From positions 14,491,559 to 14,555,558 of the forward strand of contig NW_024043372.1 in assembly GCF_014851395.1 (NCBI RefSeq): a stretch of 64,000 nt of DNA, written 5' to 3'. This document shows positions 1 to 14,200 of this stretch, piece by piece. Below the pieces are notes generated by a model that was not told where the DNA came from, ran no database searches, and was given only the letters and a program-made list of their open reading frames with translations. The position numbers and the translations under genes are program-made. Positions within the stretch are counted from its first letter, which is position 1. Each line of letters begins with the position of its first letter. Source of the stretch: Micropterus salmoides (lineage: Eukaryota > Chordata > Actinopteri > Centrarchiformes > Centrarchidae).

Positions 1-3000
1 ATGGATGTGTAGTCTCAACAACACCTGCTAAACTGAAGAAAAGCAATTTTTGACTCTTTAGTCTGTTTAATCAGTTTAAGGGACAGTTTAGTCCTCATAA
101 TTTCAGAAGGAGACACAATACAGGTGTCTCGTCCTCTGCCTGCCTGTTTGTTTAACACAATAAGAATATGTTTGTGTTTGTGCCTGCTTTATGTGAGCCC
201 AATGTGTGTGCCATTGTCTCTGTGTATATTCTGTAACATGAGGAAGACTGTGTTAGAGCTAGGAGTCAAGACCTAGGAGGAAACAGGTTCTCCTAAGCAG
301 GGACAACAGGATGCCCTCTCTGACACCATCTTAACACCTGCAGACAAAGATACATGAGGGCACCTGGGGGAGATCATGCTACTTTACATCTGGACTAGTG
401 TTGGCATCACTGACCTTTCCAAATAAAAGAAAAGAACATCCTCGAGGGTAGTATGGCGTTCGAAAAAGCTGGAAAACAACACGTGTCCTGGATGAAAAGA
501 TGTTTTTTTTCAATACAGTGTAAGATAAGGACAAAAGGACGAAAACAAGAGAAAGACAGATGGAGAAACAAGTATATCTTGAATATCTATTAAACATTTA
601 AAATCCAAAAGAAATTAAAATTGTACAAAAAGAAGGATTTTAAAGGCAAATGCCACTCTTTTATACACTAAATTATTTAATAAATAAATAAATAAATAAA
701 TAATTTCCATTTACTACTTTATTTCCTTGACTCAATGCATCAAGAATCACTTCAGTTAGAAATGTCCTACTTTACCAATAATTACTTCCAAAATCCCTCA
801 AAGAATATGCCTCAACCTGTTGCACTTGGCACATGTCAGCTGTCAGCGCTGACAGCAATAAGGAAGAGAGAACGTAGTGTTGTCTAGAAAATGATTTACG
901 GCCCTCACTCAGTTCACAGCATTAACTTGTAGAAACAGCAATGCATTTTGGCGTATTGAGGCCACTGTCAGTGGAGAAACTGGTATGTCTAACTTATGTA
1001 ATGAGTGATGACAATTATGAGTCTAAAAAGAAGCGTTTGGTCTTTGGTTGTGATGGAACACACAAATGCATTCTGCATCAGTGTGACAAAGACGATGTTC
1101 AGGACCAATGCAGGAAGTAGTGAGAAAAATACAAAATAACAAATAATAAACAGAAATGTCATAAAACAACAAAATGCACCCAGAAATTAAAGGTACATTG
1201 GCAGTAGCAGTTTTGGTTTATCATTTGTTATGCACAAATTAATGTATAACTGTTAACAATAGAGGCTATGTTTTTTTTATTTTATTTAAGCCATGACCCC
1301 ATGAACTCAGTTTCAGTTGCATTATGAGTAATAATCACCATGATGTCGCAGGTCCTCTGTCAATAAGCAATACCAAATATTTCACACTATGCCAGTGATA
1401 TGCTTTACTCATAGCACTTAATAATGCTGGTGTTATTGCTAAAACTCTAAAAACAAATATACAGACACGCTGGAAAAATCCATCATTGTGATCTTACTGC
1501 ACTGAGGTACAAAATGACAATGGCTCTGGGAAGTACCGTGACCCAGACACCATGAACTAGTCTGCCTCAGGTTCAAACAGCAGGCGGGCAAGCCAACTGC
1601 TTTCTTCCACTGGAATGTGCGGTGGAGAAATAAAAGCTGCCATTGTCTCTCTCTTCCTCTGATGGCCTCAGTTGGCTGCATGTCAATCCTCTTGCCAGCT
1701 GGTGGTATCCGCTGACGCACAGTTACTGTCACGATGTGTCATCAGTGTCCTCCTATCAGGATACAGAAAAAAAAGTGTGTTTGAGTTAAATAAGATGTCA
1801 GCTGTGATTTTTAACTGAGACAAATCTGTCTTGAATAGTAACTGTCTTGATTGCGACTCTGATGTGACGCGGTTCCAGGTTCGAAGTTGAACATTTTGTT
1901 GTGTGAAACATTAACGTGAATGTCATGTAAGCATTATTATTCCCATGCTGAGGGATACTGAGAGAATTCAGAAAAGGGGAGGGAGGGAGAATATAAACAT
2001 GAGGAGAGAATGAGCGTAATATTATACTTTGCAGGGTTTAATGCCATGTGGAAGGAAGCAAGAGCCCTGTAATAACCACATCTGCGTTTAGATGTCCCCC
2101 TATTCATACCCCAAAAGCATAAAACCTAGCTTGCCCAGGCCTACATTCCCCATCTGCCCCATGGTATTACCTCCACCTCCAAAATCATATACCTCTGCAG
2201 AAAACATCCCCAAAATCAAATAAGCCTGCAGCTTTTTGAATTCTCAACATCTGTCCACTTGTCCCACACTTTACTTTATATTTGAGCCAATCACTTTCCT
2301 TGACACTACTTTTTTTGTTTACAAAAATGACCAGAACACCCACTAAATAACTAATAAGCATGCACCAGTAAATACAAAAATGTTTTTGACTATGTATAAA
2401 GCAAAGGGACCATATTATTGTTTGCCTTTTGTTTATTTTTATTATGTAGGAAAAAGACAATGGTCCACTTCAGAGTTTGTTTGCTTACTGTATGTGTCCA
2501 CCCGAAGTAAGTTGTTGGGCCACCTACGAGCCTTAACATAAAGATTCTACTTCTGGAAGGATGAAGACCATTCTTCCAAAAGATATCCCCCCCATTTGGT
2601 GTTCTGATGATGGTGGTGTAGAACGCTGACTAACAACTTGTTCCAAACGTTCTCGAAGGTGTGATCTGGCGACAGTGACTGCCATAGGACAGACTATGAT
2701 TCACATCATCCTGTCATATTCATCAAACCGTTTTCTAAAAAAGAATCTCAAAATAAACCCAAATATCTAAAAGCAGAGGTATCCCAGCACAAGTACAGTC
2801 TTTATGTTGACAGAACAGGAGGTAAATCCCCCCTCCACTCTTCTAAAAGCACTTTTCTCTCCCTCTGTCTCTAATAAACACACCCAGCATCCCTCCATTC
2901 TTCCCCACTGGGACCGGTGATGGAGCAGCCCTCCCTCCCAGTGAGACAGCTCTCACCCAGACTGGTTATATGCTGTGCGTGTTATTTAACTGACCCTGGC

Positions 3001-3240
3001 CTCTAACCGTACAGCAAGGAGGCCCATCAGGAACACACGCATGTGCAGGGCCGGGAAGGGGTTGTTTTTCAAATAAAATATATTGCAGATCTCTATTTGA
3101 CAAAGCAATCCATAAATTGATATTTTAATAAAATTTTTTAGATCATTTACAGTTATTTAACACATAGTTCCACAATAACAATCAGACTCCTTTCTTTCAT
3201 TGAAATAGGTCATGTAAGAAATAAAAAGTGATTATTTTAG
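1..3240. other. AT-rich non-coding stretch, no recognised gene
   Basis: No open frame here resembles a known protein family, and the longest frames are under 100 codons and low-complexity. A short AAAT tetranucleotide run lies at about 680-703. Whether this is intergenic or an intron of a gene outside the window cannot be decided. Confidence 0.6.
680..703. repeat. (AAAT)n microsatellite
   Basis: About six tandem copies of a TAAA/AAAT tetranucleotide. Confidence 0.9.
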
Positions 3241-3892
3241 ATGCATTTGTATTCTTATTGCTGTATTTTACAGATAATTACAGTTTATGTCTTATATAAC
3301 CTTATTCTTGTAGACCCATTATATGCAATCCATTCCCACTCTGCGCAGGAATCTACGCATGAAGAAGTGAATGTGCTGTGTGCATGCAATACACATATAC
3401 ATTCACACACAAAGGCACACATATATACTCCCCCTCCATAGCTGCTCTGCACCTCTCTTCGCCCTCCTCAGTGCCCCCCATGTCTCAGGAATGTGGGAAT
3501 GATTGCCTTAATTTTATAAAGCGCACGGCTTCCTTTGGTTCAATTTTCACCAACACCATAAAAAAGAAGCAGTTGTAAGGTCAGCAAGAACCCATCTGGT
3601 TTTGCCATTGCTGCGGCTTTAATGACCAGGTAATAAAAGTTCAATTTGACAGAAATTACAACAGATGTTTCAGGCTGTAAGCCTCAGACAGAGTTGGTTC
3701 CACAGTGGGATGAAACCCAGCCTGCAGGAGCTGCCTGACTCGTCTGATATACTGTATTAAATGACTAATGTTTGTACAGCATGAAAAAATTGCATTCAAA
3801 ATGCACATGTAACATTACAGTGCAGAGGTTTCCCAGCTGTATACTTCTTTTGGTTGTCCTTTTATTAGTACATGCAGGTTTTCTACACAGTC

Positions 3893-4200
3893 TGCAAGGC
3901 AAGTTTGTTTGTGTAGCACCTTTCAACAACAAAAGCAATACAAAGACATAAAAGGCATTAAGGCAAGATATAAAGCAACACAAGGCAATATAAAAAGACA
4001 CACATAAGTAGGATTTAAATAGAGCAAATAAAATAGAAGATGATTTAAATGTTCTGTGGGTTTGTTCCAGATATGAGGTGCATAAAACATTTGGACTCTG
4101 GGGACAGTAAGCAGGCCTGTCCCATATGATCTAAGAGGTCTGGATGGTAGTGGAGCAGCAGACTAAGCAAGGTATCAGTGAGGGCATGTAGTATCTATTG
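3893..4200 (-). mobile_element. degenerate LINE-derived fish repeat (3' part)
   Basis: On the - strand the unit ends GAAAGGTGCTACACAAACAAA, the typical tail of fish LINE and SINE 3' ends. The upstream part, from about 4060 to 4150, resembles a widespread fish repeat with gaggtctggatgg wording. No intact frame remains. Confidence 0.35.
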
Positions 4201-4393
4201 CAGATACTGACACATTAATGTTATTGTTATTTTCATTAAAACTACAGGTGGTGGACACAACAACATAAACACCTGCACAAGACAATCCAATCCAATACAT
4301 GCTACCTTTGTAATAGGGAGGTGTTGATTCATCTCTGGTAATCTGTGGTTTGTGGTGTTGCTGTTATAGATTGTATTATACTAAACTGTAAGG

Positions 4394-4660
4394 CAGTGGT
4401 TCTCAAACTGTTGCATGTCACGGACCCCTAAACTGACACAGACAACGGATTTTATCCCTGGGTTCCCCATCTGATACGATTTTTGCTTTTAGATGTTTTA
4501 TTACAGAAAGTGTACGAAACCCAAAAATCTTCATACATTCTGTCATTGTTACAATTGAAGGAATTATAGCGATAATAAAGTATTGTCCCACTTTAAGAAC
4601 AACTGATCTTAAGATGTCCATAGTATTTTGTCCCCGTCTGTACAAACGCCACAAAATATG
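4394..4660. mobile_element. hAT (Charlie-like) terminal fragment
   Basis: It starts CAGTGGTTCTCAAACTG followed by a 'tcacggaccccta' stretch, the hallmark terminus of hAT-Charlie type elements. The opposite terminus was not found nearby, so this is a truncated copy. Confidence 0.4.
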
Positions 4661-4669
4661 ACCTCAGAA

Positions 4670-7600
4670 ACTGCCATCTTGTTGAATCACCACCTCTTTG
4701 ACACATTCAACAATAGCTGAACATAATAGTTTATGCAACTTGTTCACCTAATTGGCAGAAAATAAATCTGCAACTGCTTTGGTAATAGATTAATCATGGT
4801 GATAATCATTATGGTTTAAGTCATTTTTTCAAGCATTATTTATTTTGTTTTCCAACCTGATGCCCGTTGTTCCTCTGCTGCAGTGGGCCGAAACATGACT
4901 TATAAACGACTGTATTGATTTAATAGTGATTAAATGTACACACTACACACAAGATGGATACTGTCAACCCAGTACCTATCATTCAATCTCATTATTTTTT
5001 CAGTTTATTTACCCAGCAGGTACAACAAAGACTGTCAGACTCATCCTCCGTGTCGACCTCTGAGTTCACTGGTGAACCGTGAGAAAATGTTTGGTTGGCT
5101 GACACCTTTCTCACAGAACATACAGTCTCGCCGGATGTGTGAAATTGAACATCCTCAGGGCAGGTATTCATCTGACTCTTCTGTATGATTTCCCATGTGT
5201 AAAAACACAACAGTGGCTGTGCCAACCTGTGTGAAAATACATTTCTGCTCTGTGTATCGCACGGTATGTGAGTCAACACTTCCTATCAATCGCTGTCAAT
5301 AGCAGAAAACCACTTGATGTAAAAAGTGCAACCACCCTCAAAAAACTATAAACTCCTGTCAGTCTTAAGAAAACTAAACTACAAATGTCTGTACAAACAC
5401 AGCTGGTGTTCAAGCGACAGCTCAGGCGATTGACACTCGTTCTCACTTCTTGTGATTTATAATTCCCTCATGAATGCAAATAAAGCAAAACCTCAACCTG
5501 TCTCCTTCTCTCAAATGATGGATGATCTCCTGCGAGAATTCCACAGGCTTTTGGTTTTTGAAACCCTCCTCCCTCACCCTGAGCCTACACACAAAAATAC
5601 ACTGTCAACTCTTCCATTTCCTGTGCACAGGCCCAGAGGTGAGACAGATACGTTCACACATAGCTTTACAAGTTCCCACGACAAAGCAGAAGGCATCGGA
5701 TGTTAAGATTCCTGCTTGAAAACATGGGGATTTTTAAAACTCTCTCTTTCTCTCTCTCTCTCTGACAAAAACAGAGATGAGGTGTGTTGAGAGTATTGTA
5801 TTTCTGTCCTGTTCATGTGACACAGGGAATGGTGTGAAATAGTTTCACAACAAAACAGCCCATTGTTCTTTTGACAGTGTAGGAAAAAAATGTTTTTGGT
5901 GGTGGTGGTGACAGAGGAGTGACATTGCTGGACAGTAATGATACTCTGAATGGTTTTCCCTTTGCTTAATAGTTTTTAAGAAGAACAAGGAAAAAGGAAG
6001 AGACGTGAGTCAGTTACACCTCAACTCTAAGCCTACATGTTCATCAACAGCATTTTGTGAGGTCAAGAAGCTGTTAGTTTACAGACATTTACAGCTCAAA
6101 TCAAAATATGAGCTTGGAATTTAACTAAAGATTAAATACCTCCATTATGTAGATCAAATATCACTTTTTCATTCAGGGATGATTTTCACCATGTGTCACT
6201 TAGTTGACCTGCTCATGTTTCCTTGAGCAAAATGCTGACTCATTCAGAAGCTCCTGTTCTGTTTACTGACCCTGCGCTCTGGCCTCCATTTGAGAGGGAA
6301 GCACGGCGAAAAGTTATTTTCAGAAATTGTCATAAATATTAGTATAATAGTTTATTTAGTGCATAACAATATTGTGGTTTCAAATAAAGACAGTCATGCT
6401 CTTCTGAATATATAAAATGGCTGTGGATAAAACTGATTGTTTAATGTGTTACATAGAGTTCAAACTTTTTATTTTAATGTTATGCCCTTGTTTAGCGGAT
6501 TGTGCCTCAATTCAGATACTTCCTTTAGTACACATGTGGTACACTGTGTACACCATGTACTTACTTGTGTGGTGTGTGGCTTTCGACAGGTTGTTTCAAA
6601 TGAACATAGACACTTACTGGAAATGATGATCGCAACATTGATCCACTAAATATTTTTTTCTTTATTAAAATAATGTCACTGCTGTTTTAAATGATGTACT
6701 TATTCCACATATTTGTCAGTTGTGTCTACAAAAAGAACTGTCGCCACTTAAGGTACAAAGTGTTATTACGAGACTGTACGGGCCGGGCGGGTTAGCATAC
6801 TAACATCCATAGATAGCTCTGTAACACAATCGTCTTTGACATAACGTCAGAACTGTAATTCTTCACATTCTGTTGATAATGTTACTTATTTTTTGGATGT
6901 TTTAAATTAAAATTCTGAGGTAGTTCAACAAAGGAGGTTAATTAGTGCTTTTTTATCAGCAAATATAAAATGAAGCCACTCCTGCATTATTCTCATCACA
7001 GTGATTTATAAAAACATGTATCTCACAAATATTCAATTTCATTATGTATCGTGTTTATAATTGCATTGAATTGCCACAGGGCAGTTGCATCACATCATGA
7101 TGCAGTTTAAAGTATTGCCAAGTGTAATCACAAAGCATCTGCTTTATAGAAAAAAGAAACATGACCATTGTTAAAAACAGTGCCAACTGACAACACTACA
7201 GAAGAAAGCAATCAGCAATATGATTAATATGATGCAAAAACAAACCTTTAATGACAAACATCACACGAACAAAACATTGGCAATTCAAGCAAAACACCCA
7301 GCTGGCAGTGAAAGCATTTCATTCATCTATTTATTTGTTATTTGCCATCTACTTTTGGTGCACAGCACTATACTTAATATATCCATAGAGCAAAAACAAA
7401 AACTTTTTTGTTGGTTTGTGTTTCTGTTCTGTATAATGATATGGGATTATATTTGACCTGTGAGGATACTGCATGATGTCACTTCTGCCTATGTTGTGCT
7501 GGATTCCCATGGCTGGAAGGCTGAAGGAAGTAAGAGTTCATTACATGACCTGTATGTGCATGTCTGCGTGATTTCTGCCTTTCTATCTGAAGGCAAGCAA

Positions 7601-10340
7601 ATGTTTTAATCACTGTCAGCAAACGGAAGTGAGCTGCTGGGGATAAAGAGTAATAAGATCGTGGGAGAAGGCAAGAAGGGAAGAAACAATGAAGGAAAGA
7701 AAGAAAAGGAAACACATTTTAGTTATAAAGTGAAAACGTCATTAGGTGTTAGAAAACATTCGCTCTTCTTGATTTCACCTGGTCTTGGCAAGACTATAAG
7801 GAACTCATCGCCACTGGGGACAAAATGAAGCAACTCCTGCATATTCCCTCATAAATCCTCACATCTTCGCTGAACAAAGACAAAAAAACAGAAAGAAGAA
7901 TAAAATAGAGGGGAATAATAAAGACTGGTTCAGATAGTAAAAGTGAAAGATTACAAGCAGAAGGAGGTAGGGTGTCTTTTTTGCATGAAAGGGGACAATC
8001 ACAAATACTTTCTCATGGGTTCCTGGGTTACAGAAGCCCTGCTGCCTCGCAATCTGAAACAGATTTGAGATGTAAAACAAGAGAGAGAGCCAGTAAGGTG
8101 CTGTGGGGCAACTGCTCCTTCTCTCCACTGGATAGTACTGTACCAAGGCCAAAGGACAGGAAAATAATCAAAAACCCTAGGTCAAAAATAATATCAGTAC
8201 AGAGGCTTGTATGCGATCACGAGGCACACCCTAAGATGTCATTAACTTCCCACTCTTTAAAGATGTTGATGCGTATTGCATACAGTATTTCCTACCCACC
8301 ATGTTGAGGTTTAATGTAAAAAAATATATTTTTGTTTCATCTTCTGTCTTTAGCAAATATTTTCAAGCTTTTGGTTGAACATCACCCACATGCAATTTTG
8401 AAACATTTAGACTGAACTTTCAATTTATTTTCACATCTATTCGGCTCATTGGAGCCATGCATGATGAACTGTACTTTTAGAGTGCGTCTGTCTGAAAAAT
8501 ATGAGATGAGACTACTTTAATGAGGATAATAAAAATACCCAATGTCAGAAAGGTCACTGTCTACATCTCAGATTTGAACAGAGAGCGCAGAAAAACAGAG
8601 CAAATCAAGTTAAAGACTTCATTTCTTACACAGTATTGTGGATTACAAATTACTTTGCTGTTTTGGGTGAAAGCTTTTGATTGCACTGACAAAACTACTG
8701 AATCCTAATTACTTGATAAGTATTATGTGCAATGATGTCTTTAAATGGATTATTGATGGTAAAACCAAACAGGACAAATTGCTGTCGCTGGTTTACCCAT
8801 CTGCTTTGACTATTAATATTGATCGAGTCCAAATTAAATGTGGGACAGTGACCTATCCTTGGCCTTTGACCTTTTTCCCGTGCCACCCAAAGCTTACAAA
8901 AAGCCTTAGAATCTATCGCTGCAAATCAATGATTTGAAAAGTGATACCTGAACAGGAAGTTAATGAATGAGGATGGATATCTGTAGCGCTAAAAGATGTA
9001 TATAAACCCGCACCAAGATTTATTTATGTTCTGAAGCAAAAAAACACAGAGAAAAGTTTCCCTTCCACCTGAATGAGAGAGCGTTAATTTCTCCCTTTTG
9101 CATAAAAGAAATAATGGTTTAGTGAAAGGAGTGTTTTCTGCTTATAGGGAGAAGAGAGTAAAAAAAAAACTTGCAGCAGTGACCAAGTACGTCATTCACC
9201 TGTATTTAATTGTTTAGCTTGTCTCTTGGTATAATTCACAGACTGGAGCAATGAACATTCTGTAAGGAGTTTAAAGACATCACTTTACATTACCTGCATA
9301 TGTGGAAGTTGATAATGTAACACATAAAGAATAGTCACAACAGAATGAGAAATTATAAAATGTGCATTAACTCTAAAGTGCAAACAATATGTTTTTTACA
9401 CAAATTACCGTATGTAAACATTATAGTTCTCTCCCATATTTCGTGACTTTTCTTATTAAATGTTCTAAAAGTCTAAAAGTTGTTCATGGCTAAATTAGAA
9501 AAAATGGTGACTAAAACTAAAAGCTCTTTTTTCATTATTATCTTACTAAAGTTTGAGAGACCAGGCTCTTAAAGAGTATAGCGAATTACCCTTTGGCTTG
9601 TATTTTTTAGCCACTGAATAATTTGACGTGAACATGAAGGAAGAAAAAGATCTCACTGAACAGGGAAGTGATATGGGAGAAAAATGTGGTGATAAAAGCA
9701 GACACTTGTTTGACTCCCAGAGTGACGTGCCCTGGTTGGATGTTCAGGACTGAAACACCCTCAGGCTTGTTTTTCTTTTTTTTCTCACTCTAGAAAAGAA
9801 ATAGAAGGGAGGGGCGAGAGAAGGACGCCACAGGTGACCTTTTGGATCATCATTTTGTTGCCTGGGGTGAACAAGTGAGACAGAAAGAGGGAGGGAGGGA
9901 GAGAGAGAGAGGAGAGGTGGAGACGTGTTGGGGTAAAGGTAAAGGTGTGAAAAAAGGAGTGATGTGTTCATTTCCTCTCCGATCCGCTGGTGGCTGCAGG
10001 CGGTGGATTTTCACCGAGTCCTCACCTTGTTGCACATTGCCTTGTCACAGCAAAGTGTGTGAAAACTCCACCCACAAAGAAAGGAGAGCGGTAAAGGCTC
10101 AGTGTGAACACTTGAGGTACACAAAATCCTGAGTAGTTACTAGTGAATGACGAAAGAACAAATCAGTAACCAACTTCAAATTAAAGAACAGCATCATTTT
10201 ACTTCATGGTACAAAGAGAGTTCCTCATATGTACATTATAAGAAAGAAGTGATTAATATTTTTGTGCCATGCCCTAATTGGGCTAATAAGGAAAATCTGA
10301 ATGCAATATCTAGGAACTTATCATTACAGACTGATTTAAC
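4670..10340. other. non-coding stretch, no recognised gene
   Basis: Nothing protein-like is seen. Contents are AT-rich unique-looking sequence, a TC run at about 5741-5763, and a purine-rich GA tract at about 9885-9920. Frames around 8000 and 9850 are low-complexity shadows. Confidence 0.55.
5741..5763. repeat. (TC)n microsatellite
   Basis: Near-uninterrupted TC dinucleotide run. Confidence 0.85.
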
Positions 10341-10347
10341 ACACACA

Positions 10348-10843
10348 CACTTGGAAATGTAATAGGTTACAGATTACAAGTGACCCTTTTTAAAATGTAA
10401 TAGTAGTGTAACTTTTTCAATTACTTTATCAAATAATGCAACCTATTACATTTAATTACTTTTTAATTACTTGTCCACATTTCTCATGAATGTTAACCAT
10501 TTTCAAAAGACAGCTGGAGAGGCAATTTAACTGGCAGACAGGTGGTGCCACTCATTCAAACAGAACAATCAACAGCATCTGAATAGCATCAAACTTTACT
10601 AAACGGCTGTGGCTGGAAATGGCAAAGGAAGAATTTGTGCACATGGAAAAAAATGCAAATCAACACAATTAATAATATGCAATATATAACCGAGCCTTTT
10701 ACAGAATATGTTCAGATGTAACCCCCAATGTAATCATTAACATTTTCATAAGTAACTTAATTAAACATTTTGCAATGGATTACAGTTACATTTATTTTGT
10801 AATTAAATTATGTACTTAAATTACATGCAACTTCCAAACACTG
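10348..10843. mobile_element. non-autonomous DNA transposon (GTTACATTT family), copy 1
   Basis: The ends read 'ttggaaatgtaataggttac' and 'aacttccaaacactg', degenerate forms of the common fish terminus CAGTGTTGGGAAGTAAC. The interior is dominated by 'taatgtaactttttcaatta' wording. A second partial copy lies at 17170-17439. No transposase frame is present. Confidence 0.45.
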
Positions 10844-10879
10844 GACACACTGACCTGAGACTTGCACTAATATTATTTT

Positions 10880-11262
10880 CTTGCATTACATTTAATATGA
10901 GCTCGTTTGATGTTTTCAAGTTTAAAAAGAACCTTGAAACTCAACTTGCATGCCAACATGGACAAGAAGGGCAAGACACCTTAGTCTGCTGCTGATGAAG
11001 ATGATGTGATATGATCAAAAGCTTCAGAACAGTAACTAAATGGAACTTGAGCTGAAATTGTTAAATCAATATAATGTTGATTTAAAACAGTATATCTGAC
11101 TTGAACCTTAAGTGTTGCTGTTCTTATATAGGTGTATATGTTTTTGTACGTTTTATTTATCTGTATGTGTGTCTTTTTCTTTCTTTGCATTTCTGTTATA
11201 ATGTATAATTATCCTGAAAAGCACATTGAATTGCTTTTGTGAAATTGTGTTATGCAAATACT
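10880..11262 (+). mobile_element. LINE 3'-end fragment (CR1/L2/Rex1-like)
   Basis: A short frame reads SSFDVFKFKKNLETQL, resembling the xxFKxxLKTxL C-terminal signature of fish LINE reverse transcriptases. Downstream is the tail 'aagcacattgaattgctttt' followed by a variant of gctatacaaat. It is 5' truncated. Confidence 0.45.
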
Positions 11263-14200
11263 ATTTAAACTTGAATGTTATCTTAACATATTATGTGGCA
11301 ATCTGATCTTAAAATTTCTACTATATATGGATACAGAGTTGTTTTTGTGGAATTTGAAAAATACTTTTCTTAATAAACTGTTCTCAGTTTATTCTATCAC
11401 AATAATGTGTCACTCGCATGTCGGTCAATATCGTCTGCCTCTACATAGAGATAATTTAGATTTCTTAATTTGGTAAGATTTTGTACATTCTGTAAGCATA
11501 AAAACATGAGGATGTATCAGATGTTTTATGCTTGTAAACCAAACATTAGGCTGAGGGCAGTTTGTCATGGTGTCAGTTCAAAGCTCCAGTCTAGTGCATC
11601 ATTTTGTCAGACCACATGAAAACCAAAACCACACTAGTCAGTAAGATACCACAGATTGTGCTAGGACACTAGTCAGTGGCCATAATTGAGCTCCAGTTGC
11701 AGCAAATCACTGTAATTTCTTTAACGTCTAACATCTATTACACAACCTACAGATAAGATTCCTTATAAACTAGAAATAAAGAAGAAGTTAACACACAAAT
11801 AAAAGTCAAGTTGGAGTTCAAGATAAGACAATAACACAAGGGGGAAAATTTTTTGCGACTGCTACACTCTCTATCATCTTTCCTCCTCTATCTGCAATGT
11901 CTTTCTCTCTTTCATTTTTGCACCAACATTCCTTTGTGATTATTGTGTTTTCTTTCTTTCCTCTCGGAAAGAAAACACAAGAGAAAAGACCTTATTGGAT
12001 CCATCCCTGTCCTGAGGACTGTGCTGTGAATCCACAAAGCGCAGAGGCCCAACGTGTTTATGGTCATGTCTGTGAGCAGTCGACAGGCACTGGAACACCA
12101 CACACAACCACACCTAATTAGAACAAGACTGTTTGACTTACTGCATTACCCTGTTATTACTCAGACTGGGTACTGAAGGACACACGGCTTTACTGTGCAC
12201 AAAACTGAGGGAAAATGTCAAGCAATCAAAGTCAGACGAACATTCATATAGTCATGGTTGCGGCACTTTGCCTTTTCTCAATTGTCGCTGCAGCTTTTGG
12301 ACAACTGAAAATCTGATGATGGATTCATGGATGGAAGAATGATGGATAAATTAAAACACACACATTAATCCAGATGGAGTGCATCAATTATTAATAACCC
12401 CCAGAGTCCCTCCAAAGATTCCATTGGCTCATCTATAATTCAGGTATCTGATCAGGAACAAATCCTCTATTGGCTGATTTAATTATCTGACAAGTAAAGT
12501 GGCTTTTAAAAGGTAGTGTTCTTTCTATTAAGGTAATCACTAAACCACCAGGATGGATAGTAAGACAACTGTCTTGGGACACAACTGATGGATGCTGAGT
12601 ATTTTTTTCAACATGGTGACTGACTGTCCATTCAGACCATCCCCCCACCCCTTTCTGTTTTTTAGCCAAGTCTAGTCTTACTACCATCAAGCAGTGGTGA
12701 AGGAAGCAAAGCATGACTCAATGGTTAAGTCTACCCCGTTTGGAAAATAAAACATTCTTGGTACACAATGGCATGCATTAAAAGTTAAACTGCATGGTGA
12801 CCCAACAAAAGTTTACACAGTTTTGGTCATGTTTTTCTCAGCAGGATATCTAAATCCAGCAGCAAGTGTTTCAACATTTGAAGTAAGTTTAGACAGCTGA
12901 TTTTCTTTAGCTGACAACAACCCGAATGATACAGCAACATGTTTCCAACCTATCACTTATCAGCTGTCACTGAGTTGTACTGCTCCAATCTGTCTTTTCT
13001 TATGTCCCTTTCATCTTGCTTATCCAGAAAGAAGTTTTCACACTTGCGATTTAGTGTTGGCCACAGTGAATACTGATCCAGCCCCTCGTAGACTAAGATG
13101 GTAGTGAAATCGCACGGTGATTTTTACTAGTTTGAACAGTTTTGGGAGCGATATAAGCACAGTGGAATAGCCAATATTAACCCTGACTCACTGGGCCCAG
13201 TGACAAATCTTCGATGGAATATGTGCCTGTTTCAGGCTGGATGGTTGTGATAATGGGACGTTTGGGATCCATAAAACATGACGGCTGCAGGGGTGTCTGC
13301 ATGTCTCAATGTGTGAATCATGTTTTCTGCTTCTGAACGCAGCTTGGGCTCTACTGTACGGTTTGAATTTGTGAGTCTGGATGTCTCTGTCTTTGTTGTA
13401 GTCTTCAGATGGTGGACACAGGATCTGACCTCTTATGCTGTATGGATTGAATTATTGAAAAATTACATGTTTTGCAGTAACTGTAAAACATTATCAGTGT
13501 CTTTGTGTTTTGAATAGTTCTACTTTAGTACTACGTTTTTCTGATCATCTGAACTTTAGCTTGAAAGTATAAACACTCGTCAGATGTTTATGACAATTAC
13601 CTATTACAGTAGGTTATGTATTACTTCAGGCCTAATTCACTCTATAAAATGAATTGCTTTTGGTTTATGGGAAAAGAAAGACAACCCTTTTGTCTATCAG
13701 CAATTGCTGTTGCATCCCTTTAAAGGACAAATCTGGTGTTATTCTAGCTTTTTTTTATTGTTAAGTAATCCCAGCAAAAGACCATAACCAACAATCGACT
13801 GACAAGTATTGCCTGTGTAGCTGAAGCCTGATACAGCAGATTCTTCTTTGCCAGTTTTAGGGAAAAAAAGAGCAACTCTTTCCAAGGATATTCATAAAAA
13901 AAGAAAGCATTGTTGCCCTTTTTCAAAGCTGTTTGTGAGCTTTGCAGTTCATATCAAGACTAAAGCTTTAAACAGCTGCTACACTTTCACTCTGTGATGT
14001 AGCTGGGAAACCTGAGCTGTGCTATTGATCAGACTTCCACTACAGGGTTATTAGCTAGCAGGCTGATGTCTCCACGCTCACTTCATGACCCTCTCCTAAA
14101 AGACAGTGGGGGTGTGATGAATGATAGACAAAAATATACCACATAAATCTTGCCAGTAGGATTTCAGCATTTAGACTCTCTGAGGAACTGCCAATTATAA

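Noticed and set aside
4690..4870. Stretch with 'gattaatcatggtgataatc' wording resembling the common fish repeat ending in cgattaatcg
   Set aside because: Too degenerate and without ends to assign as an element.
7972..8307. + strand 111-codon frame
   Set aside because: No recognisable domain and no splice context. A - strand frame overlaps it.
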